Source: Ectocarpus siliculosus
Taxonomy: Eukaryota; Sar; Phaeophyceae; Ectocarpales; Ectocarpaceae
Length of the DNA: 64,000 nt
Assembly (NCBI GenBank): GCA_000310025.1
Contig: FN648398.1
Location: 494,465-558,464, forward strand
Direction of reading: 5' to 3'
The translations under genes and the position numbers were made by a program. The stretch's first letter is position 1. Every line of letters begins with the position of its first letter. The notes under the pieces were generated by a model, which saw only the letters and a program-made list of their open reading frames with translations, ran no database searches and had not been told where the DNA came from. Positions 22,653-35,428 of this stretch are shown piece after piece.

Positions 22653-25600
22653 TTAATCTTGTGGTTCGCGTGGCAGGACAGTTTGTACCTGATGACGGAA
22701 ACATACCTTGATGTGGCAGTGCACTAGGGCGAAGGCGTTGTGGACAGCATGCGCCACCATCGGCACGAAGATGTTTCCCGTGGAGAGCAGTAGACAGTGG
22801 AAGAAAATACCATTCAAAGTGGCGTTCAGGAAGTACGCCAACGACACGGCGTGGAGCACCTGCAATTGTTGGCGCACGATTTGTTTTTGCCGGGGCTGTT
22901 GCTGTTGCATACTCCATTTTTTTGTCAAACAACGTGACTCGTCAAACTATCCGCCCTCGTCCCGTGGATAAATGACAAACCACGACAGAACAGCGGGTTC
23001 AAGACGCGGCATTTCCGCGTACTTCAGGTTGTTCTTTTCCACACGTGACCGTGTCTTACCCCGCAAAAGATCCCCGAGAGGACCACGATGGCGGCCGTTG
23101 GCAAGCTGGTGTGGGTTGCGAGTATGAGGGGTAGAAGTCCTCGGAACCCGCACTCTTCGGAAGCGCTGACAAGCATCGACAAGGGGATCGAAACCGCGGC
23201 CACCTTTGTCACCTGCGCAGTAGGCGGGTTCCGAAACTCGAGGTTTGCGCACGTGATAACCAAACAGAATACATGAACTTTCAACACAAACACGTCATGG
23301 AGTTCGGCGATTGCGCAATCGGATTGTGCAGTATCACGACCATCGGTTGACAACGACTATCCGAAAAAGCAACTGCGGTGAACGTTGTGATGTTGGTAGA
23401 GATCCGCAACAGCGAGGATGTGAACAACACTGGGGATGAAAAATTCACCTGCCGTTTGCTCCCGAAGAGCTTGAGAACGGCGCGTTCCGTCGTGGCCTGG
23501 GCCTTTCGCACCCAACCCCAGTCCCGTCGCGTTTCGAGGAACAGTCCATACGCGAAAAGTGGTAGTGACCCGAGTATCCCTACACAGGCGCCGTGTAGTG
23601 TCACACTCAACGAAGATTTCACCTGCCCGCCTGATGGGTATTTTTTAGAGCGCACACCGGCATCGCATCGCGGAGATGTGAGGGGGCGACTCGTTTCTGA
23701 AGGTCGACACTGAGTCGTTGATTGTTCGCCCCTTCTCAACATGTAGAATCAGAAAGCCGGCACCCGGAACACTCACCCTGAGCGAGGTCTTTGACCTGCT
23801 CGTCTGACCGGCCGCTTTACATACATGGTGGTGGTACTTTTGGCCTTTACTGGCCACATGGGCTGTCACTAACCTCAAACTCGTGCAAAAATCGAAGGCA
23901 CGTCGATTCTTCGTCGACAAGGGAGACAAAAGAGAAGCCCGTCCAAAACGTGCGGGAAGAACGGGGGAGGGCATCTTGTTTCATCTCTTGGTTTTTGGGC
24001 TACCGTTCGCGTTTATGTGTCGGGGCGCAGAAGCTATAGCCAGCGTCGAATAAGCAGTCTTCTAGGCTATTGTTAGCGCGTTGCGACAGTAATCGAGCTC
24101 ACGAGAGGGAGTGTGATCCGCTGAGAACTCGTCAACGACATCGCGACTTGATTGGCATGCCTGTTGTTCCAGACACACCAATACTGTCCATTTACTTCAA
24201 TGTGAAGCACTGACTCACGCATTGCTGGCTTGGCGAGCACAGCAAAAATCCCGAAGAAAAGTGGCTGCACCAAGATATCCTCGACGAGCAATCGCCAGTT
24301 TATCCCCGTCCGCGCACCAGCGGAATCAACTGCGCCGTCGGCGCTTCTGTACCATCCATCCCGACTTGGAGCCGCGGACAGTAACGCCTTTTCGAACTCC
24401 TCGAAAGACAAGACGTCGTCTTCTTGGTCGGAAGCGGCATCGCGCGAAGACGAGACCCCCCTCGGCAAGTCTTTCGAGCGAACAGCCCAGTCCCATCGAC
24501 GAATTCGTCGCCGGCTGCATATTCCCGCCCTTTGCCGGAGGAAGTACCCGCCGCCTCGCGCTCGCGCGGCTCTCCTTTGTCGACGCGTGCCGAAATGATT
24601 CGGGCTGGCGTGTGGATTAAACCTGTTTTGGGCACATGGATGATGGGATGGGGGTCTCAGGTGGTTGCACAACAACAAATGGCATGCAACATACCAAACA
24701 GCAGTCAAGTTTCATCGGGTTCTTATGTTTTTCCTCCGACAGCCTGGAGATAAATGATTAATTTATCTCCAACCCCGATCAACGCGTTGTATTAACTCGC
24801 GCGTTTGCAAGTTGTCTTCCTTCTTGCCACCGTTGGCAAACCGGAAAACGAGCTTGTGGACTTGGTCGAGGTGTCTTGTTCGGATTTCTACTTGCAGTAG
24901 AAATGTTTGCAGGCATCAAGATGCACGAAGTAGGCGCCCTACGAGTACAAGCAAAAAAAAATACTAGTACAGGCGAAAAAAAATGTCTCCACGTACATTT
25001 TGTGGAAAACACCAAAAGCAAGATCTTTGTCTCGCACCTCGTAATGTTGTTGAACCTACAATATGCGAGCACGAAGATGCATAGTTAGTGTACTGCTGTT
25101 GGAATTACTCTATGACTTACACGATGCTACAGAATTTGTTGGTTACGTGGTGGTGGGTCGTGCGATTGCGCCGACAGCCGAGGACTTCACGAACCTAAAA
25201 AAGAGAAACTCGTCCAGGTTTGTACCTGCAGCAGTCTTTCGAGCACGGTGCTTACACCTCGCGGTTACGCACTAGCCTACCTGGTTATCGTGATGTTAAA
25301 ATGTAAACTATGCATATGAGGGTGTCGCCGTGTCGCCTGTCTTGTGCATGTTTACAGCGCCCACATGAGCTCATATGAGCACCGGTCAAGAACACCCGAT
25401 ACAGCAGTTGCACTGGATGTAGTCTAGGTACTGCTGTAGCATACCAGCGGACCACTACTACTACTGCTGTACAGCAGTGCGTAATTCCCTCTCCGGAAAT
25501 GATAAAGCATACCCATTTTTGCTATCACCTCTGTCTCTACAACAGGAGCGGGCAAGGCGGGACGTGCACGGGGACATCACAACTGGGCAACAAGCGAACG

Positions 25601-25746
25601 CGCTCATACGGGCACAGCAGTACCTGCCAGTGCACAGGGAGCGGTCCAGCATGGTGGTTCACCTCTCACCTTATCGGTGGTGAAACCACGAAGGAGAGTC
25701 CCGGCAGGGAGCACGTTAAGCAACACAGCATGGAAGCCGCTGACAT
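22653..25746 (-). CDS. Plastid-targeted CPBP (CAAX-type) intramembrane protease, copy C
   Basis: Five exons join with the same phases as copies A and B: 25670-25746, 24219-24622, 23449-23630, 23060-23212 and 22707-22859, reading through to a TAA at 22653; about 340 residues. Exon 1 encodes MSAASMLCCLTCSLPG and then LSFVVSP, a signal peptide with plastid motif. Exon 2 is basic then acidic and ends in the first membrane segment (INWRLLVEDILVQPLFFG). The core has EECGFR (E240, E241, R245), H275 and H309-x3-N313. The motif-2 F is replaced by C, as in copy B. The adjacent GLYAFGLFLE-like membrane exon (residues 161-221) is conserved in all three. It is separated from the A/B pair by about 9 kb and the PPR gene. 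Its function within the plastid envelope or thylakoid is inferred; the substrate is unknown. Further 3' exons are possible. Confidence 0.8.
24745..24771. repeat. Perfect 11-bp-stem hairpin in intron 1 of CPBP copy C
   Basis: TGGAGATAAAT and ATTTATCTCCA flank the five-base loop GATTA. No function is evident. Confidence 0.6.
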
Positions 25747-27346
25747 TGTCTTCGTCGGAGGGCGAGCAAGCCGCGGGCAAAACGGGCACGGGGGCATGCA
25801 ATGGCGATGGGCGATGGAGGATGCAGGGAAGTTGGTTCACCCACTCGCGAACCAATCAGGAAACTTCTGACAGTCCCGTGTTCCGTTATCCAATGCATGC
25901 AGCAGCGTACAGCAGTAAAGCACTTGTCTCATGGTCCCACGATCATCTCCTCTGTTCACGACACCACGCTGTAGTGCTAGGAGCTCTCTTTCTCTCCTCT
26001 ATTAATCTCTCTCCCCCTCTCCTCCCCCTCCCCGACTCTCTTCTTAGTAGCTTCGTTTGGGGCCCTACACAACTGCTGTGATCGTGAGGGTTCAAATTTT
26101 CAAATTTTCGAGTTGGGGACCTCACCAACACACTTACGATGCGAGAGATTGTGAACCATTTGACCGGGGAAGAAGCAACCAACTGGTGTTGTTGGAAGAG
26201 TACTGCAGAGACACAGATGCAATGCGGTACATGGGCTTGAGGGCTTTGCTCGGGGAAGCTGCGAACATCCAACCAGTCACAGCCACATGATTACGAAGGT
26301 ATAGACTAGGTCTCCTAGACACATAAATAACTAAATAACACACAAGGCAGTCAACGGCACGTAGATTTAGATTGGCTTGTCGAACACCAGGTGTGGTCGG
26401 ATCTACATTGTTCCGAGACTTTAGCGTCTGTGTCCGTCTAGGGGTTTAGTCTACAGGAACAGCCGAGCAGAGAACGGTTTTTCATTGTTGGTGATGTTGA
26501 GGAAGAGGGCACTATTGTACGCTCAACTACACGAGCGAGCAGAGGAGCACGAAAATATGGGAGAGGTGCTTCACCGCTGTACCCACCGGTGGAAGTCTGA
26601 AACTGCTGAAGCTCCCTACTCCGCGGTATTTGTTGTGTCTCGGAATCCGATCAATGTGCCGCCCTTCCCTTGGCAAGTAATGTCCTTGCGTGTAGGGTGG
26701 GAAAATGCGAACTGTACTATATGAAAGTATATCTGCGTCTCGCCGACCAGTTATATCGGAGCCGTCCTTGGTTGCTGCTATTTTTTGTGGCATTGATTTT
26801 GCTCTAGCCAGGAGAATGTTGGCGTGGCGACAGGCAAGGGAGGGCATTTTAAGTTTCCGAAAGTCGTCTGCAACAGGTGCGAGGCGAACGACGAGAGGTG
26901 AGTCGCCTAAAAGTTGGACGGACTTAGGCATGTTAGCTCTCCGAACGAAGCAAATGGCAAAGGCAAAGGTGGCACATCGCAGATATTGTTTACCTCCTCC
27001 TATAATAGTGCCAATTCCAACCCGAGTTGAGTTTCAACATGTTCAAAACACACCAAAACTGCACCCCGCCAAATGTAAGGCAACGGTGCGGCTAGGTAGA
27101 ACCAGGTCCGACACTACAGCTTCGTTTAAACACACGACAGCACAAGCCAAAGAGAGGTCAACCGCCTACATACTACACGATACAGAAGAAAATAAATCAG
27201 GGTTGCGCGTGTATGTGGAAACGTATTAAGACGTCAGCAGCACACAAACAAAAGAGAGCCAGCTTCAGTGTCTAGGTTACATTGTACACTACGATACAGC
27301 AGTTGTAGAAACTGAGCGCTCAAGCCGGCGCCGTGTGCAAAGCGCG
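25747..27346. other. Intergenic region
   Basis: This stretch holds the presumed promoter of CPBP copy C and the 3' flank of the taxilin-like gene. An exact TACAGCAGTA occurs at 25908; two more (25429, 25462, inverse) lie in the gene beside it. Open frames at 26527-26931 (minus) and 26705-27229 (plus) overlap each other and show no recognisable domain. Confidence 0.35.
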
Positions 27347-30300
27347 CTACCCTCGCAGAGCGGGATCAGCTTGAAAAACGGCCAGACCAAGGCGGCTAGA
27401 GGCGACCTCCAACTCCAGCTGACTGCACAGGCCCTGCAAGCGCTCCGCCATCTTCTTGTGACTCTTCGCAGCCTGATGCACCGGACAGTGAGAGAGAGCG
27501 TTGGAACGTGCGGTGACCGTCGTTGACACCGCTGTTGCTTGCGGGTCGAAATAAGGACCGCAAGTGGGAAGACCGCGGGCAGTCAACCGTGCGGGTGCGT
27601 GAAGAAGATTTTTTTATGCTTACGGGAGACTAATGTCAAGCAAACCCGTCGTCAGGAATAGCGAAACACAGCAGACAGCATAGGTGAATGATTGCAGCTC
27701 GGGGGTGATTGCCCCTCGAGTTCATTTCAAGCCCTATTATTTCTTCACAGAGAGCGTGTTGGCAAGGGCAACAAGGAGCCACAAGTTGAACATGAATTTT
27801 GTGTCGGGTATCACGCGAGTCGCAATTTAGCTCTCTGACGTCAAGAAAGAAACTCATGCCGTAATCTGTGCAGGTGTCTTCGAGGTTTAGCTCAAAACCC
27901 AACAGTCGAGCGGAGTTCGCTACGGCGGTACAGTACCCGACAAAACAACACGCACGCCCTCACCTCTTCGCTTGCCACCACTTCCCTCAGAACAGCGCAC
28001 TCAGCCTCCATCGATGCCCTGCTGGCGAGGAGCTCCTTGGTCTGGAGGAGGAGGAGGAGGCGTGTACACCGCCGGATTGAATAGATAGGGGGAAAATGCG
28101 ACCGGCGAGGGAGGGGAGGAGGGGGGTCAAAGGGTGCGGAGGACACAGGATGGGTCCATGCGTTGTCGATTTCCTTAAACTTCATCTAAGTACACTGCAA
28201 GGTATCCTGCATCGAAAAACCCTCAAAGTCTACTGCCACGATTGTTAGCATGTTGCGATGGGTGCACTGCTGTACTGCTGTGGCGTGGCAGGATAAAATA
28301 ATACAAAGGTCCGTGAGTTGAGAGGACCTCTGGAATGATCCTCCTGCACAAGTCCATCAACAACTTTCAACGATGACTGAATGCAAATTCGCCGCGATGT
28401 CCCGCCGAAAACAAAGATCCGGGGCTTTGTCGATCAATCAGCCATTCCATCTGGGCCACAGAACTCCAAAAACCATGATCACCCCGTGGTAAACAGCAAG
28501 CCCCGGCCGTCGTTGTTTCGAATCAATGATCGACCCGTCCGTTGTGATTCATCTCCAGCACCCTGACAGCGATGCGATGGCGACTTCGAGCCCCCCGCGG
28601 TGACCAGAACAGCAAGCCCAAGGTCGGGATGACCTTAGGCCTGCTCGTGTTCTTCTGGTCGCCGCGGGCGGCTCGTAGTCGCCATCGCATCGCTGTCAGG
28701 GTGCTGGAGATGAATCACAACGGACGGGTCGATCATTGATTCGAAACAACGACGACGGCGGCTCGCTGTTAACCACTGGTGATCATGGGTTTGGAGTTCT
28801 GTGGCCCAGATGGAATGGCTGGGTGATCAACAAAAGCCCCGGATGTTTGTTTTTGGCGGGAAATCGCGGCGAGTTTGCATGCGACCCGACTGCCGTGATA
28901 CTAAAAGTGTAACGGCTACAAATGGCGGGCGCGAGGTACCTTGGCCTCCAACCCAGCCGACATGGCCTTCCGCTCGTTGAGGATGTTCTGGATCTTGGTC
29001 AGGCTCCGCTCGCGTTGGGTAGTGTCGGCCTTCAGCTTGGCGTGTGAGGCCGTAGCGCGCTCCAGCTCCACCTGCAGGCTATCCGCCCTTGCATCCGCGG
29101 CCTTTCGTTCGGCTTCCTACAGATGCGTTTCGTGAAATTTTTGCGGGGGCGGGACGATTGTTGATTCGAGCCGTCCGTGGTGCACTTAGGGCTTGTGCAA
29201 CGCGCTACGACTTGATATTTCATTGCTGCCCTTGGGCGTCCAAGACTTTCGGGAAACGCAGGCTTGAGTGTGCGTTGTACCGTTGACCAGGTCATCATCA
29301 TGGGGGATGAGATGCGGCACCGGCACCAGGCGGATGTCAAAAACATGCGAGACACAATTGTCCCGCTGTGTGCCGTCACCCCGCACCTGCTGTTCGCACT
29401 TGGCGCTCGCGATCTCGACCCGGAGGGATGCCGGAGTCAGCTGCGCGGCGCAAGCCTCCTTGCTGTGTTTCCGCCGCAACAAGTAATGTAGGCACAAATA
29501 TGAACGACCGAAACGCAAAAGGGGGATCAGCTTGAGCGTTGGAACGTTTCGACAGTGCAGTAATTCGCTCCTTCCGCTTTGATCGGGGGGGGGGGGAGAT
29601 TTCCCAAAAAAAAACATTGGATGCGACTGGCGATACATGCAATCCTCCACCGATGTATACGGCTGGTGAACATACGCCAGTCTCACTATCTCGAAAAACA
29701 ATTCGCGTGCATGGAACTATCGTCACAGACGGATAGTGACGGCGGAAATTCCAACCGAACAATCGAGCAGAACACAAATCCCTGTTGTGAAATCAAATGT
29801 TTGCCGGAAGCAAACACGCCCTTTGCCCACATCATTGCCTGTCCGAAAGCGGCAGCTGCAAGAGCCTCTCACTACTTCACTGCGGTCAAGATCGCCAAAC
29901 GCGGCGGAAAACCAAGCGGTTTAGTTTTTCCCCCACAGCAGTTTACGCCGCTTTCACCGCTTCTTTTTCTTCCCCTTTCGCAGGTATCTCACGAAAGCCC
30001 TGTTATACAAGCTCTTTTCCGACTCAAGCAGTCTGACGACTTCGGGCCCTTCAGATCGGTGTATCGACCAGCCGACTTCGCGAGTTCCCATGGTTCTCGG
30101 AACGGTTCTTCTGACAGTTTGAAGTGCCCGCATGAATCCTGCTTTTACAACATTGCGTCCTCAAAACTGAAATACTGAAAAACAACCAAAACACACTCAC
30201 CCAACCATTTCATGTCAGCAATCCAGTCATCCAACAGGTCGCGCACCTGAGTCTCGTTTGCTCGGCGAAGCTGATCAGCTTCGCGCGCAGCTCGTCGTTG

Positions 30301-33300
30301 TCCAGCCGTTGCTGCCGCCGCCTCTCCGCCTCAAGCTTGAGCTTCTCCTGGATGCTGGGAACCGCCGTTTCGAACTTTTCCCTGAGTTCGGCGCTGCGCG
30401 CCTCCTGTCACGGCATTGTCGCGAAAATTTGGGCCGTGAGAGACGGAGAGCATTGACATGCTTCCACACACGCACACTCAATATTGAGTCTTTTGGCTAC
30501 AAGGTGCTGGTGAGGGCTAACCCGAGTACACCTCAGCCCCGCGTTGCGTGCTCCTTGTATGTATTGGAGCTGAGTAGAATAAGCGGGGGCGGGTGGGTTG
30601 CCAAAGCTCTGTTCGTTGTTGAACAACGACAAAATAAGTCTACCTTCGTGGCCCTCGCTCTTTATATCTCGGTAACCCCTTAGTTCTTGAAAGGAATGTT
30701 CGTTAGTGTTTGTGGTATGTGTAGGCACTAACAGACCAACCCGTAGGGGCGGCGCCGATGGGTCCGTTGTCACCGTTCAGGAACGTCACAAACTGCGCCA
30801 TGGAATTCAAGCTTTAATCGGTTGGCGATGCGTGGAAGGGTTTCAGGCACCAGCTGTACGCACGCACAGCGGATTTTCCTGTTGTAGAATGATGAACCAA
30901 AATGCAGGCAACGCTAAGTAACGCACACGCGTGACGAGATACGAGACGTAACCGAGAATTTGAAGAGCACTGTAGCCGAGAGGAGATAATTTCATTGGTT
31001 AACCAAAAAAATACTCCCAACTCGACGGCCTCGACGCTATCGGCGGCTGACAAGCGGACTAAAAAACATGGCTAAACCAGGCGACGAACGCCACTAAACA
31101 TCCGCAGGAGCGGGGCTTTCGGTAACATCTGCGCTTGGATGATGTTTCACCTCTCCCGCCTTTGCCGTCTTCGAATGCTCGACCGTGAGTTGGTTCAGCT
31201 GGGCTTGCTCGCGGCACTTGACCTCCATGCTAAGCTTTGTCACCTGAACAGGCCGTAGCAGCAACAACGACGGCCAAAACCAACGCGCGGAAGAAAGAAT
31301 TGCATGACACGATACTGAAGAGCTCGGTCCACGGCTCAAAAAAAAATTGGTGACAAAGGCTGTGAGGTAATCACCATCTCTCTTTGCAAGATGAGACTGA
31401 CTACGGTGGTGTTTTGATTAAACCGTCCGCTCCGTTCAGGGCGTCCCCCAACCCTCCCTTCTCACGCCTCCACGCAAGACAGAAAAACGGCTTGGAGACA
31501 CACACACACCCGCGCCTACGTTTTCACCAACACACGTACCGGTGGTTCGCGTTGACTGCTCGCGCAAAAAAAAACGCACGCAGATCTACATAGTTTACCT
31601 CCGACCCCACGTCATGCCCCGTTTTCCTTCCTCACCTTCGCTCGGCGAGCCGCGGCACGCCTCGTCGCCAGCTCCGCCGCCCCGGCTTGGTTCTTCGCCG
31701 CCGCCTCGTTGCAGCAGTCCTCCATGCTGTCTCGCCTCCACCTGGCCTCCACCGCTCTCTGCACTGCCGCGGCGAAAAGGGCTCGGACGGCGTCTACCGG
31801 CCACTTCGGAGCCTTCCTTGGCGCAAAGCGACTGTTCGAGGGGGGGGTACACATGTTTAAGCCTTAAATGAAGCCTTAAATGTTACACCATTGACGCCAC
31901 AAAAGAAGGAGGGGGGGAGGGAGAGACGTGCTCATGCTTGGCATGCCTTAGTTGTTAGATCAATGACCACGCTTCCTCGATAGGACGGAGCATTGTTCCT
32001 AAAGGACCGATCACCATTGGCCCAATCGTTCCAGGGGGGGGGGGGGGCGATTTTGGGCGGGTTTCACTACCACCCTGAACGAAACAATTCAACAAAATGC
32101 GGTGGGGAAAAGCTAGGCTACTGTGACCAGTGCCCACTTGGCGAGTACATCGCCAAACACCCTTCGGTGGTCCCTGTAGTGATGAACGCCATTCGCGTTT
32201 TCCGCCGAAAAGATGCCTCTAATAACAGGCAGTACTTAAGATGTGGCGCCGCACGTCCTGCTTTAGTCGCCTCACATGCGTCGAAAGAGCAACTGCTGTC
32301 GTCTTTACGGGTGCCAATCAGCCGTTTCAGAGAGGATAGTCCACAGCAGGTGCGTTGTACGGCGTGTGCGTGTCTGAGATTGGAAAGCTATGTATGTCGT
32401 CGTCTCGGCTGGCCAGAAAACAGGAAGTCGTTCTGAGCATGGATGAGTACTGAAAGCGCCGCTACCGCAATACTGCAGCTGTAGTGTTGTACGCTCCCGA
32501 ACGCGGATAAACACATAAGAACGGCCTCTTGAAATTGAAAGGGAACTCGCCGGACATATCCAATGTCTGAATAAGCTTCTTCCAATAAGAGGGGGGAACG
32601 CACATTTTCGGTCGTAGGCGCGAGCTTTTTCGTCGATGAAGATCCTTCCAAGGAAATTTGGCTGCTCAGTTGAGCAGTCAGAATCATGGGCAGCAGAAAC
32701 ACTTTAAATTAGAACGGTGTACAGCGGTGTCGTCCCGAGCAACCGCGCACACCGTCGACCGAAAATATGCATACACCCTCTTATTGGCAGAAGTCTATAC
32801 CGGAGGATGCCCAAAGCTGCAGTTGCGGACAGAGCTGTTTAGCAGTGTAGCGATTCAATTACTGTTTTCTCCCTTTGGTTGCGGATCTTGTCTATCGTCG
32901 ATCGTTTCCAGAGTGAGGCAGCAATCTATGGTGGCGCCTGCTGTCTGTGCCACGGTTTTACTGTACATCACACGCATACACGGCCCGCCCGCGGATGGAC
33001 CGCCCGCTCCTCCTGTAACCGGCTCTCTCGAGACCCAGCGTCTCGATCGGATTGTAAATAGGCGCGTCCCTCTCCACGGGGCGTCTTTTTCCACTCGTCA
33101 AGCATGCAACGCATCACTATTACTTTTCATCTCACCAGTGCCGCGTCAAACGCCTGCACAGCAGCCTCATCGTCGCCCGCATCGCCAATGCTGCTACCAG
33201 CCTTCGTCCTAGACGAAGAAGGTGCGAGGGGTGCTGGAGGCGTCCCGATCATGTGCTCAACGGACGAAGCCCTCGCTGCTTGTGAGCCTGACGCGGCGCC

Positions 33301-33396
33301 ATTCGCCGCTTTCACTCCGACGACGATGTTATTTAACCCCTCCCCCCCCTTCCCTATCTCATCTCGCGCTCTTCGTACCATCACGCCAGAAGAATC
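27347..33396 (-). CDS. Taxilin-like coiled-coil protein
   Basis: Exons on the minus strand: 33136-33396, about 31636-31831, 31151-31243, 30247-30404, 29387-29462, 28940-29116, 27964-28041 and 27347-27472 (TAG). From the third onward all phases agree. The protein is almost entirely helical. The order of landmarks follows taxilins: KCREQAQLNQL for the family's LCRELQ start, ELREKFETAVPSIQEKL for the segment with IQ-KL, DNDELRAKLISFAEQ for the LR-KL block, and ERLQGLCSQLELE for the C-terminal LCR-LQ block. Taxilins bind syntaxins and act in vesicle traffic. The join between the first two exons does not fit phase, so an exon is missing or a border is wrong. Two donors are GTGCGC and GTGCGG. A further 5' exon may lie at 34543-34658. 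A generic coiled-coil protein remains the alternative. Confidence 0.58.
28381..28880. repeat. Long inverted repeat (fold-back element), about 250-bp arms
   Basis: The left arm 28381-28625 and right arm 28631-28880 are reverse complements with roughly nine in ten positions matching by eye. They meet at a five-base loop (GGGAT). Both arms contain TGGCGAC..GAGCC, the AATCAATGATCGACCCGTCC run, and GAATGGCTG or its complement. It lies wholly within the intron between exons 28940-29116 and 27964-28041. Confidence 0.92.
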
Positions 33397-33722
33397 CTAA
33401 TAGGGCAGAGGGTGCGACCCAACCAACATGGCAGTGGTTCAAAGTCAATGGTTGCATGCCGCGAGCACAGGGTATGTATGAGGCCGGGTCATCTGATCGC
33501 ATCCGTTGTGCCCCCTTGCGCGTCAAGCTCCCGGTAATCCAGTGGGTCACAAACCCACAAGCCAGCTGAGCTCCACCCAAGCCTCCCATGTGCTCCGAAG
33601 AAGCAAGGTGTATCGATTTAGCAAGGTAGTGAAGACAGCGGCACTCTTTGCGACGAGGGAAAAATACATGACACACATACGCGGTACTGGCAACAAGGCG
33701 GAGTTTTGTCGCCGGGGTACAT

Positions 33723-33726
<4 letters not shown>

Positions 33727-33770
<44 letters not shown>
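33727..33770. repeat. (CT)n microsatellite
   Basis: An uninterrupted CT dinucleotide run of about 44 bases, followed by degenerate CT-rich sequence to about 33840. Confidence 0.9.
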
Positions 33771-33772
<2 letters not shown>

Positions 33773-34542
33773 CTCATTCTCTCCCTCTCTCCCTGCCTGT
33801 CTTCCGTCTCTCTGTGTATCTATTTGTCTCTCTCTTGTCTCCAACAGAAAAGACTAGTGATACGCCACAGACCATTACTGCGAGATTCATCACATCCGCT
33901 ATGTACACACTTTTGGCAGCTCTCGTACATTACTTCATTTCGCCAGGGAAAAGTTTTGCCCACATCGTGAAGCATATTCGCTGGCACACGACCTTGAGGG
34001 CGCGTGGCGCCACTGGTGGGCACATTCCTGGTGTGTTAAAATGCGCTGACTGACATGGTTTAAGAAGCCGAGGACAAAAAGCCTGCGAGCCGTAATTACT
34101 TTTCCCGCACACGCTGAGCCTTTCAGGGGCACCTTCGGAGAGTGTGAAGGTACCGTATAGGTTTGGGCCTCCGTCCCAGCCAACCCCAGGGATCCAAGAA
34201 ATAATAGCAAAGTACACTTGAGTTTTGGGTAGATGGCCAGGGTGACCACGGAAGACGTCCGCGTTAGTTAGTTGGACTGGTAAGGATGTAAACAGGTGTG
34301 TACTGAGGAGAGACCACATTCTTGAAACAACAACCCGCTGCCCAAGAATACCGGCACAGCCAGTACAGAGCGGTCTCTCCTGACCAAAGGCGGCATTCCA
34401 ACAGGAACCAAAATAACCCGACTGAGGTCCGTCTCGAGTACTATTATTAGAGCACTCGTTCAAAGATGTTAACGTGACTGCTGCCCTCGGAGCGTCGTGA
34501 TCGTCGTGTCCGGTGTTTGGGTTGAATGATGATTACCTTAAC

Positions 34543-34658
34543 CTGTGTTTTCTCTTGATATCCGTCGAGCTCGCTTTCAGGCAGGCTTCCACCTTCTATG
34601 AACGCCTCTCTCCCAAGCCTCGCCCCATCCCCGCTCACGATGTGATCTAAACTGGAAG
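34543..34658 (-). CDS. Candidate upstream exon of the taxilin-like gene
   Basis: The exon is bordered by CTTCCAG (acceptor) and CAG/GTTAAG (donor, weak) and has length 2 + 38 codons, ending in phase 0. The peptide (REAFIEGGSLPESELDGYQE) is acidic and helical. Membership in the taxilin-like gene is inferred from order and phase only. Confidence 0.3.
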
Positions 34659-35280
34659 CTGGAAGCGCGAAAGAGAGTACCAAAAGCGTCCTCCGTCACT
34701 ACGACCGGAGTCCGCCCGCTCTCTCAACACACGTGATCTAGACTGCTTGCTGCTGTCCCACACGATTTAAGAACTTCCTGTGCCATTTCGTGTGAGAAAA
34801 AATAGACCGCCTCTTGCCGACGTGTCAACATCGACAACCGGCTGAGGCACGCTCCCTGTGTTTGCTATTTCTTATCTATGCATAAAGGTGCGACGGAGAA
34901 AAGCAGCGCCCCGACTACCCCCTGCCCCCCCGATTATCCGACTATTCCCCTTACGGAAGCCCAACTCCACTCTAATGCCGGCTGTATTGCACCGGCAAGG
35001 AGAAGGGGGACAACGCAAAAAAGGGATACGAGCACACGGTCTAAGCTCCCGCAGACCCTAGGTCCTGTGTAGATACATAGCCACAGGCAAGTCCACTCGG
35101 ACGCCAGACCAACAGCAACAAAAAATAACCTCAGAAAACACGGGGGGGCGGGACCCACTCGCATGAAACGTGCCAACCCGAAAGAGAGCAAAACTGCTGT
35201 GTAAAACACATTTCGGTGGGCACGACAATATATCGAAGCTTGCGGTCTTGCATGGAAAGGCCTGCAAAAGGGAAAAGAAG

Positions 35281-35392
35281 CTCCAAAACACTATATACTG
35301 TGGTTTTCTCGAAACCACCATATGCTGCTGTGGTTTTCACGTGCAAAAACTCGAAACCACTACGATGGTCTTCACGTGTGCACTTTCACCCA
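35281..35392. repeat. Clustered short palindromes
   Basis: GTGGTTTTCTCGAAACCAC and a second GTGGTTTTCACG..CGAAACCAC lie back to back just 3' of the H1-tailed gene. They could form stems in its 3' untranslated region. Confidence 0.45.
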
Positions 35393-35428
35393 TGCCGTTC
35401 GCGAAAAACAACGTCATGATCATCTTCC

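Larger units (their letters stand above)
33397..35428. other. Intergenic or 5' region of the taxilin-like gene
   Basis: A (CT)n microsatellite occupies about 33727-33770. A candidate minus-strand exon at 34543-34658 has a pyrimidine-rich acceptor and encodes SSLDHIVSGDGARLGREA; it ends in phase 0, as the next exon needs. Nothing else is supported. Confidence 0.35.
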
